Source: an uncultured Pelagibacteraceae bacterium
GTDB lineage: Bacteria > Pseudomonadota > Alphaproteobacteria > Pelagibacterales > Pelagibacteraceae
DNA length: 64,000 nt
Direction: 5' to 3'
NCBI GenBank assembly: GCA_902590915.1
Contig: CACIYQ010000001.1
Location: forward strand, 124,001 to 188,000
The position numbers were made by a program, and so were the translations under genes. Under the pieces are notes generated by a model that was not told where the DNA came from, ran no database searches, and worked only from the letters and a program-made list of their open reading frames with translations. Shown here piece by piece: positions 57,254 through 64,000 of this stretch; within the stretch, counting starts at the first letter, position 1, and each line of letters starts with the position of its first letter.

Positions 57254-59124
57254 TAAGCTATATGCTTAATAGACTTTCTTTTTACATGTGACAACAAAAT
57301 ATATACAGCAGCAGGAGTAATTCCATCAATTCTTAAGGCCTGACCCATAGTTTTAGGCTTAATTTGATTAAATTTTGCCTTTACCTCATTTGAAAGTCCT
57401 GAAAGCTTATCATAATCAATTTTTTCAGGGATTATTAGGTTTTCATCTCTTTTAAATGCAAGGATGTCAGCTTTTTGCTTTTTTAAATAACCTCTGTAAT
57501 GAGCATTTATTTCTATCTGCTCGTCAATTTCGTTGTCATAATAAGGTATATCGCTCCAAATTTCTCTAATTTTATGCATATCAACACCTTTTTGTGTTAG
57601 AATTTCATTTGAGGACCTAAGAATTCCATCTTTAGATATCTTTATACCATAGCTTTCAGCTTTATTTGGAGAGATGTGAGATTTAAACATTTTATTGGAA
57701 ATATTCTTTAGTTTTTGAGATTTATATAAATATATTTCCTTTCTTTGATCTCCAATTAATCCAATTTCAATGCCTTTATCAGTTAATCTTTGATCAGCAT
57801 TATCTGCTCTTAAACTTAATCTATACTCTGCTCGAGAAGTAAACATTCTATAAGGTTCAGCAACACCTTTGGTTACTAAATCATCAATCATTACCCCTAT
57901 ATATGCGTCAGATCTATCTAATATAAATGGTTCTTGCCCCTTAACAGATAACGCAGCATTAATTCCGGCGATAAGACCTTGTGATGCAGCTTCTTCATAA
58001 CCGGTAGTTCCATTTATTTGTCCAGCAAGATAAAGATTATTAATTTTTTTAGTCTCAAGAGTTAAGAAAAGCTCCCTAGGATCGACAAAATCATATTCAA
58101 TAGCATATCCAGGTCTAATAATTGTTGCATTCTCTAAACCATTGATATTGTTACATATTTCTTGCTGCACGTCACTTGGTAGTGATGTCGAGATACCATT
58201 TGGGTAAATTGTATGGTCATTTAGTCCTTCTGGTTCCAAAAATATCTGGTGTCGTCCTTTATCTGAAAATTTTACTATTTTATCCTCTATAGATGGACAG
58301 TATCTTGGTCCAACACCTTTTATGCTACCGGAGTACATCGCGCTCTTGGATAGATTTTTTTCTATAATCTTATGTACCTTGTAATTTGTGTATGTCATCC
58401 TACACGATACTTGTTTGTTTATATTTTTTTTAGTTAGAAATGAAAAAAAATAAGGATCATCATCTGCAAACTGTTCTTCTAAATTTTTATAATTAATAGT
58501 TCTTGAATCTAATCGAGGAGGAGTTCCAGTTTTTAATCTTCCAATTTTGAATTCATATTTTTGTAATTGTTCACTTAAACCCGTGGAAGGTTTCTCATCA
58601 TATCTTCCAGCTGGTGTTCTTTCATCACCTATATGTATCAAACCATTTAAAAAAGTGCCTGTTGTTAGTATTAACTTACTACATGTAACTTTTTTACCTT
58701 TTTTTGTTTCAAAACCACTTATAGTGTTTTTATTAAAAATAAACTTAATAACAGGATCAGAAAAAATGCTTAAATTACAATAGTTTACAAGTTTTTCTTG
58801 CATATATTTTCGATATAGAGATCTATCTGACTGTGTTCTTGGTCCACGAACAGCAGGGCCTCTACTTCTGTTTAACAACCTAAATTGAATTCCTGACTTG
58901 TCAGCAATCTCTCCCATAACGCCATCTAGGGCATCTATTTCTCTAACTAAATGACCTTTACCTAACCCACCAATAGCAGGATTACACGACATCTCACCAA
59001 TTGTTTCAATCTTATGGGTAAATAAAGCAGTGTTAACTCCTAAGCGTGCAGAAGCTGCTGCAGCTTCACAGCCAGCATGTCCACCACCAATTACTACCAC
59101 ATCAAATGATAAAACATTTTTCAT
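57253..59124 (-). CDS. mnmG: tRNA uridine-5-carboxymethylaminomethyl modification enzyme MnmG (GidA)
   Basis: 623 residues. FAD-binding [15 protein letters not shown] at the N-terminus, [27 protein letters not shown] and the [14 protein letters not shown] region. It works with MnmE to modify U34 of tRNAs. TATAAG lies eight bases before the ATG in a 117-base gap after mnmE. Confidence 0.97.
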   Translation of the reverse strand: MKNVLSFDVVVIGGGHAGCEAAAASARLGVNTALFTHKIETIGEMSCNPAIGGLGKGHLVREIDALDGVMGEIADKSGIQFRLLNRSRGPAVRGPRTQSDRSLYRKYMQEKLVNYCNLSIFSDPVIKFIFNKNTISGFETKKGKKVTCSKLILTTGTFLNGLIHIGDERTPAGRYDEKPSTGLSEQLQKYEFKIGRLKTGTPPRLDSRTINYKNLEEQFADDDPYFFSFLTKKNINKQVSCRMTYTNYKVHKIIEKNLSKSAMYSGSIKGVGPRYCPSIEDKIVKFSDKGRHQIFLEPEGLNDHTIYPNGISTSLPSDVQQEICNNINGLENATIIRPGYAIEYDFVDPRELFLTLETKKINNLYLAGQINGTTGYEEAASQGLIAGINAALSVKGQEPFILDRSDAYIGVMIDDLVTKGVAEPYRMFTSRAEYRLSLRADNADQRLTDKGIEIGLIGDQRKEIYLYKSQKLKNISNKMFKSHISPNKAESYGIKISKDGILRSSNEILTQKGVDMHKIREIWSDIPYYDNEIDEQIEINAHYRGYLKKQKADILAFKRDENLIIPEKIDYDKLSGLSNEVKAKFNQIKPKTMGQALRIDGITPAAVYILLSHVKRKSIKHIA

Positions 59125-59241
59125 TAGCTAAACTTATAGCTGATTAATTTATTTACAAGATACCTCTTAGTATTTGCGAATAAATATTAAATACCAGCGA
59201 TTTCTTGAAAAAAATGACTAAAAACCTTGATAAATATGTTG

Positions 59242-60573
59242 TTATTTGCCTATGCAAAAATCGTTGAAAATACTGCCTAATATCTCCTCAACATCAACTT
59301 TTCCAACTATCATACCTAAATGTCTCGTAGCTAATCTTAAATCCTCAGCTGCTTTATCGAAATCCTCAATTTCGTTTCTTTGATTAAAGTTTTTTAAATG
59401 GTCCAAACATTGTTGAAGGTGTTGTCTGTGCCGTTCTCTGGTAATTAGAATATCATCGTTTGTTAAAAATTTATTTTTTAAATTTTTTTTTATTTTCAAA
59501 ATTAGATTATCAATATTTAAATTGTCTTTGATTGAAATTAAAACATGATTAATTTTTTTAATTTCAGGATCAATATCTTTTTTTAAAAGATCTGATTTAT
59601 TAATCACTAAAATTGCATTATCATCTAATAGTCTCCTCAAAACATCAGTAAAATCTAGGTTTTTAGCTTCTACTACTACTAGCTTAAGATCTGCTTCTTC
59701 CGCTCTACTAAAAGATAATTTAATACCTTTTTTTTCTATTTCGTTTTTGGAGTCTCTTATACCAGCAGTATCAGAAACAATCACCGGATAACCATCGATA
59801 TTGAGATGAGTTTCTATTACATCTCTTGTTGTTCCTGCAATTTCAGAAACTATTGCAACATCTCTCTTGGATAAATAATTTAACAAACTAGACTTACCTG
59901 CATTAGTTGGTCCAATTATTGCAATTTTAAATCCTTCTCTAATTCTTTCTCCAACTTTTTGGTCATCCAAAATTTTTTCTAAATTTTTTAAAACATCTTG
60001 TGAGCTTTTTTTAATTTCTTTTAAAATATCTTTAGGTAAATCTTCGTCAGGAAAATCTATTTTAGCTTCCACATGGGATAAGATTTTTAATAATTCTTCT
60101 CTTAAAAAATTAAATTGATCTGCCGAACGACCATTCATGATTTTGATTGCTTGTTGTCTTTGAATTTCAGTTTCGGATGAAATTAAATCAGCTACGCTCT
60201 CCGCTTTAAGTAAATTTATTTTGCCATTTTGAAAAGCAAGCTTAGTAAATTCTCCAGGTTCAGCTAAACGACAATTTTCAATTTTTGAGATATTCGAGTG
60301 CAAGGCGTCTATTACAGCTTTACTTCCATGTACTTGTATTTCAGCCATATCCTCACCTGTGTAGCTCTCAGGGCCAGGAAACCATAAAATAATACCTTCA
60401 TCTATAAGCTCAGAAGTATTGATTTTATTGATTTTTCGAAGCGTTGCTACCCTAGGCTTTGGAACGCTCTTACCAGTCATGAGCTTAATGGCTTTAGATG
60501 TATCTTGGCCTGAAATTCTTATAACAGCGATACCTGAAATTCCTGGTCCACTCGATAAGGCATAAATTGTCAT
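59242..60573 (-). CDS. mnmE: tRNA modification GTPase MnmE (TrmE)
   Basis: 443 residues. N-terminal tetrahydrofolate-binding domain (IYALSSGPGISGIAVIRISG), helical domain, inserted G domain (GPTNAGKSSLLN, SDTAGIRDS, NKSD) and the C-terminal C-IGK motif (FNDFCIGK). It partners MnmG in cmnm5U34 synthesis. Its promoter has good -35 and -10 boxes with the -10 six bases from the ATG. Confidence 0.97.
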   Translation of the reverse strand: MTIYALSSGPGISGIAVIRISGQDTSKAIKLMTGKSVPKPRVATLRKINKINTSELIDEGIILWFPGPESYTGEDMAEIQVHGSKAVIDALHSNISKIENCRLAEPGEFTKLAFQNGKINLLKAESVADLISSETEIQRQQAIKIMNGRSADQFNFLREELLKILSHVEAKIDFPDEDLPKDILKEIKKSSQDVLKNLEKILDDQKVGERIREGFKIAIIGPTNAGKSSLLNYLSKRDVAIVSEIAGTTRDVIETHLNIDGYPVIVSDTAGIRDSKNEIEKKGIKLSFSRAEEADLKLVVVEAKNLDFTDVLRRLLDDNAILVINKSDLLKKDIDPEIKKINHVLISIKDNLNIDNLILKIKKNLKNKFLTNDDILITRERHRQHLQQCLDHLKNFNQRNEIEDFDKAAEDLRLATRHLGMIVGKVDVEEILGSIFNDFCIGK

Positions 60574-60609
60574 TTGAAGATTATAACTTCAAATTTACGT
60601 TAGTGTAAA
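60573..60609 (-). promoter_or_regulatory. mnmE promoter with inverted repeat around the -10
   Basis: Minus strand: TTTACA (60604-60609), 18-base spacer, TATAAT (60580-60585), six bases, ATG. TTTGAAG (60573-60579) and CTTCAAA (60587-60593) form a perfect seven-base inverted repeat enclosing the -10. The transcript would be leaderless; the repeat may be an operator. Confidence 0.65.
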
Positions 60610-60625
60610 ACCTAAATTAAATTTA

Positions 60626-61894
60626 TTAGGCAGGTTTATTCATTGAATTAAAAAACTCTGAGTTATTTTTAGTGTCTTTTAATTTTGAATTAATGAACTC
60701 TATAGCATCCATTGTTCCCATCGGAGCTATAATTCTTCTTAGAACATTCATTTTTTGAAGATCACTTTTATCAAATAATAATTCTTCTCTCCTAGTTCCT
60801 GACTTCGTTATATCTATTGCGGGGTAAATTCTTTTATCTGCAATTTTTCGATCTAAAACGGTTTCGCTATTACCAGTACCTTTAAACTCCTCAAAAATTA
60901 CTTCATCCATCCTACTTCCTGTATCAATCAAAGCAGTTGAAATTATTGTTAAAGATCCACCTTCTTCAATATTTCTGGCTGCTCCAAAAAATCTTTTTGG
61001 TCTTTGAAGTGCATTTGCATCAACACCGCCTGTTAAAACTTTTCCTGAGCTTGGTATTACCGCATTATATGCTCTTCCTAGTCTAGTGATTGAGTCTAAT
61101 AAAATAACAACATCTTTTTTATGCTCGGTTAGTCTCTTTGCTTTTTCAATAACCATTTCTGCAACAGCTACGTGCCTTTGAGCAGGTTCGTCAAAAGTTG
61201 AGCTAATAACTTCACCTTTAACTGTTCTTTGCATGTCGGTTACTTCCTCGGGACGTTCATCTATCAATAATACAATCAAATAACATTCTGGATAATTTTT
61301 TGCGATTGAATTTGCAATACTCTGTAAAATCATTGTTTTACCAGCTTTGGGTGGTGAGATAATAATTGATCTTTGTCCTTTCCCAATTGGGCTTACCAAA
61401 TCAATTAATCTTGGTGTTAAGTCTGTTTTTTTCTCAATTTTAGTTGTTTCGACTTCCATCACTAATTGTTTATCAGGATATAATGGCGTTAAGTTATCAA
61501 ATGCTATTTTGTGTCTAGTTTTTTCTGGTTCTTCAAAATTAATTTTACTCACTTGAAGTAAAGCAAAATATCTTTCACCTTCCTTAGGTGCCCTAACAGG
61601 TCCCTCGACTGTATCTCCAGTTCTTAATCCAAACTTTCTTATTTGACTAGGGCTAACATAGATATCATCAGGACCTGGCAAATAATTAGATTCCATTGCT
61701 CTTAAAAATCCAAAACCATCTTGTAATAACTGCAGAACACCCACGCCAGTTATTTCCTCTTTTTCAGCAACTTTTTTTAAAATAGCAAAAAGTATTTCTT
61801 GCTTTCTTAAGGTGCTTGCATTTTCAATACCAAGTTCTTCAGCTTGAGTAATGAGCTGTTCAGATGATTTTAATTTTAATTCTTGAATGTTCAT
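60626..61894 (-). CDS. rho: Transcription termination factor Rho
   Basis: 422 residues. N-terminal helical domain, cold-shock RNA-binding domain ([29 protein letters not shown]), Walker [26 protein letters not shown] and the Q/R loops. The hexamer terminates transcripts. Few intrinsic terminators are seen in the window, so Rho may do much of the work. A 16-base palindrome stands before the start. Confidence 0.98.
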   Translation of the reverse strand: MNIQELKLKSSEQLITQAEELGIENASTLRKQEILFAILKKVAEKEEITGVGVLQLLQDGFGFLRAMESNYLPGPDDIYVSPSQIRKFGLRTGDTVEGPVRAPKEGERYFALLQVSKINFEEPEKTRHKIAFDNLTPLYPDKQLVMEVETTKIEKKTDLTPRLIDLVSPIGKGQRSIIISPPKAGKTMILQSIANSIAKNYPECYLIVLLIDERPEEVTDMQRTVKGEVISSTFDEPAQRHVAVAEMVIEKAKRLTEHKKDVVILLDSITRLGRAYNAVIPSSGKVLTGGVDANALQRPKRFFGAARNIEEGGSLTIISTALIDTGSRMDEVIFEEFKGTGNSETVLDRKIADKRIYPAIDITKSGTRREELLFDKSDLQKMNVLRRIIAPMGTMDAIEFINSKLKDTKNNSEFFNSMNKPA

Positions 61895-61905
61895 GATTTA
61901 ATTTT

Positions 61906-61921
61906 TGATAAGGCCTTATCA
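61906..61921. promoter_or_regulatory. Perfect 16-base palindrome upstream of rho
   Basis: TGATAAGGCCTTATCA, fully symmetric, 11 bases before the rho ATG. With no loop it is more likely a dimer-binding operator than an RNA hairpin. It could allow regulation or autoregulation of rho. The binding factor is unknown; spacing does not fit FNR (TTGAT-N4-ATCAA). Confidence 0.55.
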
Positions 61922-61960
61922 GAGTAATTTAATATATATCTTATAACTTTTTTTTCAACC

Positions 61961-62395
61961 CTAGATTGGTTTAAAAATAACAACAAATATAATCAAAATT
62001 AGCAGTATTGTGGGTATTTCGTTTATGTAACGATAAAACTTATGGGAATGCTCATTTCTGTCTAGCTTAAATTGGCTAAGTAATTTGCCCAAATAAAAAT
62101 GATAGATGGTTAGGATAACTACAAACAACAGTTTTAATATCATCCAAGTTTGACCCAACTGTTGAAACCCAATGCTATGAATAAGTAAAAGTCCGAATAA
62201 CCAAGACAAAGTCATTGCAGGGGTCATTATGTAAAAGTACAATTTTTTCTCCATAACTTTAAAAACTTCAGAAACTTTCGCTTCAACATTATTTTCTGCA
62301 TGGTAAACAAAAATTCTTGGAAGATATAAAAGACCGGCCATCCATGAAATAACTGCTATCAAGTGTAAAGATTTAAACAGCAGATAAGTATTCAT
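61961..62395 (-). CDS. hemJ: Protoporphyrinogen IX oxidase HemJ
   Basis: 144 residues with four TM segments. It starts with the HemJ signature LFKSLHLIAVISWMAGLLYL (conserved His10-type haem/substrate ligand) and RIFVYH, and ends with FYRYINEIPTILL (RxxNExP). It oxidises protoporphyrinogen at the inner membrane. Location beside hemH and hemE completes a late haem pathway cluster. Confidence 0.93.
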   Translation of the reverse strand: MNTYLLFKSLHLIAVISWMAGLLYLPRIFVYHAENNVEAKVSEVFKVMEKKLYFYIMTPAMTLSWLFGLLLIHSIGFQQLGQTWMILKLLFVVILTIYHFYLGKLLSQFKLDRNEHSHKFYRYINEIPTILLILIIFVVIFKPI

Positions 62396-62398
62396 CTT

Positions 62399-63394
62399 TT
62401 AAATATTTTTTTCAATTAAAGATTTAAGCAAGACTATATGATCATCGTTATCGTTTAAACACGGAATCATATCAAAATTTTCGCCTCCGGAATTTAAGAA
62501 ACTTTCTTTCCCTTGAATTAAAATTTCTTCTAAGGTTTCTACACAATCAGATGCAAAACCTGGACAAATTGCGAGAATATTTTTTTTTCCCTCTTTTGGC
62601 AAACTCTCTAACGTTTTATCAGTATAAGGCTGTAACCATTCTTGAGGACCAAATCTAGACTGAAAAGTAGTTTTTATTTCAACAGAATTAAATTTCTCCG
62701 AAATTAACCGGGTCGTTTTATGACAATAACAGTGATATGGATCACCTTTGTCAAAATATTTTTGGGGTATACCATGATAAGAGGCAATTATTAAATCTGG
62801 TTTCCAATTTATTTCGTTTATTTTTTTATTAATAGATTTGGCCAAAGCATCTATATAAAGAGGATCAGACTCATAATGAGGTATAATTTTTAAAGATGGT
62901 TGCCATCTCATTTTCATCAGAGTTCTATAAACTTCATCACATACGGTTGCGGTTGTCGCCGCCGCGTATTGAGGATAAAGTGGAAGTATTATTAAATTTT
63001 CACAACCTTGCTCCTGTAATTTATGTATCTTACTTTTAATACTAGGGTTTCCGTATCGCATAGCAAAATCAATTATTAATTGATCTTTTGTTATTAATTT
63101 TGAAACTTTTTCACTTTGTCTTTGGGTGTAGTATAAAAGAGGAGACATATTTTTATCTTCCATCCAAATTTTTTTATACGCTTTAGCTGTTTTAGATGGT
63201 CTAAAAGTTAAAATAAATATATTTAGAATTAATTGCCATATTATGGGATTAACTTCTATTACTCTCCTATCAGATAAAAATTCTTTTAGATAACGTCTAA
63301 TATCTAACCAGTTTGTTGAATCTGGTGTGCCTAAATTAACAATAAGAACACCAGTTTTTCCAAATTTAATAGTTGGGTGATCTTTATTTTCCAT
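62399..63394 (-). CDS. hemH: Ferrochelatase
   Basis: 331 residues. VLIVNLGTPDS at the start, FAMRYGNPSI, IILPLYPQYAA, and the active-site His in IASYHGIPQKYFDKGDPYHCYC, then SRFGPQEWLQPYT and the Glu-rich FASDCVETLEEI. It inserts Fe2+ into protoporphyrin IX. It follows hemE with no gap. Confidence 0.97.
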   Translation of the reverse strand: MENKDHPTIKFGKTGVLIVNLGTPDSTNWLDIRRYLKEFLSDRRVIEVNPIIWQLILNIFILTFRPSKTAKAYKKIWMEDKNMSPLLYYTQRQSEKVSKLITKDQLIIDFAMRYGNPSIKSKIHKLQEQGCENLIILPLYPQYAAATTATVCDEVYRTLMKMRWQPSLKIIPHYESDPLYIDALAKSINKKINEINWKPDLIIASYHGIPQKYFDKGDPYHCYCHKTTRLISEKFNSVEIKTTFQSRFGPQEWLQPYTDKTLESLPKEGKKNILAICPGFASDCVETLEEILIQGKESFLNSGGENFDMIPCLNDNDDHIVLLKSLIEKNI

Positions 63395-64000
63395 CTAGTG
63401 GTCTCTTACAATGTTTATTAAAAATTTAACCATTTCCGGATCAGTTTCGGGTAAAATTCCATGACCAAGATTAAATACATATGGATGATCTTTAAATATA
63501 TCTAAATATTTTAAAATCTCTTTCTTTAGATTTTCTTTATCCGTTAATAAGATTTTTGGGTCTAATCCACCTTGAACAGGAATTTTCAAATTTTTGCTAA
63601 TCATGAACGGGTCAACATTATAATCAATATTAACAGCATCAGGCTTAACTATTTCACAAAACTCTTTATAATTTTTAATTTCTCTTGGAAAACAAATTAC
63701 AGGAACATTTAATGATCTCACATAATCTACCAAATTTAAAGTAGGTGTATAAATATAATTTGGATAATCTCTTTCTTCTAACAATCCTGCCCAACTGTCA
63801 AATATTTGTATAACATTAGCACCGTTCTCAATTTGATTTTTAATATGTATCTTTAAAAATTTTTCAATTAATAACAAAACTCTATTGATTAAATATTCGT
63901 CTTTAAAAAAATCTTTTTTAATATTTTTCTTAGGAGATTGCTGATTAATCATATAAACAAGTAATGTCCATGGCGCCCCAACAAATCCAATTGTATTTTT
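63395..64000 (-). CDS. hemE: Uroporphyrinogen decarboxylase, C-terminal part
   Basis: The last 201 codons; the N-terminal 40% lies past the right edge. The fragment enters with IGFVGAPWTLLVYM, then IQIFDSWAGLL and the C-terminal VQGGLDP and FNLGHGILPETDPE. It converts uroporphyrinogen III to coproporphyrinogen III. In many alphaproteobacteria oriC is immediately upstream of hemE, i.e. just outside this window. Confidence 0.96.
   Translation of the reverse strand, partial: KNTIGFVGAPWTLLVYMINQQSPKKNIKKDFFKDEYLINRVLLLIEKFLKIHIKNQIENGANVIQIFDSWAGLLEERDYPNYIYTPTLNLVDYVRSLNVPVICFPREIKNYKEFCEIVKPDAVNIDYNVDPFMISKNLKIPVQGGLDPKILLTDKENLKKEILKYLDIFKDHPYVFNLGHGILPETDPEMVKFLINIVRDH

Noticed and set aside
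61906-61921. FNR site before rho
   Set aside because: The half-sites are eight bases apart rather than four.
1-64000. tRNA, rRNA, tmRNA, CRISPR arrays, insertion sequences, prophage or defence systems
   Set aside because: No supporting sequence pattern was found; non-coding gaps are nearly all under 120 bases.

Overview
The window looks like a core-genome segment of an AT-rich, streamlined marine alphaproteobacterium of the SAR11 / Pelagibacterales type. The evidence is the very low GC, one- to four-base gene overlaps (TAATG, ATGA), convergent genes that share stop-codon regions, almost no intergenic DNA, and alphaproteobacterial gene order: mutM-ubiE-ubiB-coaBC-dut, irr/fabA-fabB-fabI, tsaB-fur-miaB-phoH-ybeY-lnt-metK, and leuS-lptE-holA / parB-parA-rsmG-mnmG-mnmE-rho-hemJ-hemH-hemE. 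I see no tRNA, rRNA, CRISPR, prophage, transposase or IS.

Layout. 1-4.1 kb holds a plsC remnant at the edge, then leftward dnaN, dnaA, rpsT and mutM, with a 308-base dnaA-rpsT gap carrying three 16-base iterons. 4.2-9.3 kb is a rightward run: ubiquinone synthesis (ubiE, ubiB), CoA synthesis (coaBC), dUTPase, an E1-like enzyme and an SH3 protein. 9.3-12.2 kb is a leftward iron/peroxide module (DUF3501, a double 4Fe-4S/CCG protein, a rubredoxin-less rubrerythrin, then Irr), divergent from the unsaturated fatty acid operon fabA-fabB-fabI (12.3-14.8 kb). 14.9-23 kb has a small secreted protein, then leftward nusA-infB-rbfA-rpsO-pnp and metK. The usual rimP, ylxR, truB and trmB are missing from their normal slots. 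23-28.2 kb is lnt-ybeY-phoH-miaB-fur-tsaB. 28-39 kb mixes cell-envelope genes (deacetylase, glucosaminidase, murJ, BON lipoprotein, LpoA-like protein) with nfuA, trpS, maeB, rsmI and rdgB. 39-45 kb has grpE-dnaK-dnaJ, a fluoroacetate-dehalogenase-like hydrolase, dapB and nth. 45-50 kb has a PfkB kinase, an unlisted 38-codon ArfA-like gene, a 2OG-Fe(II) oxygenase, a pseudo-receiver regulator, an L,D-transpeptidase, a PLP-homeostasis protein, a TMP-synthase-like protein and a porin. 50-64 kb is the origin-proximal segregation and tRNA-modification block, with a perfect parS inside rsmG; hemE runs off the right edge, and by family synteny oriC probably lies just beyond it.

The most interesting points are an ArfA-like ribosome-rescue microgene; a recurrent TATAAT-like hexamer 5-9 bases before start codons, suggesting leaderless mRNAs; a 10-mer shared by the irr-fabA and rubrerythrin promoters (candidate Irr box); a duplicated 27-base palindromic element around a small secreted protein gene; 16-base iterons upstream of dnaA; and a hydrolase that keeps every known fluoroacetate dehalogenase active-site residue.
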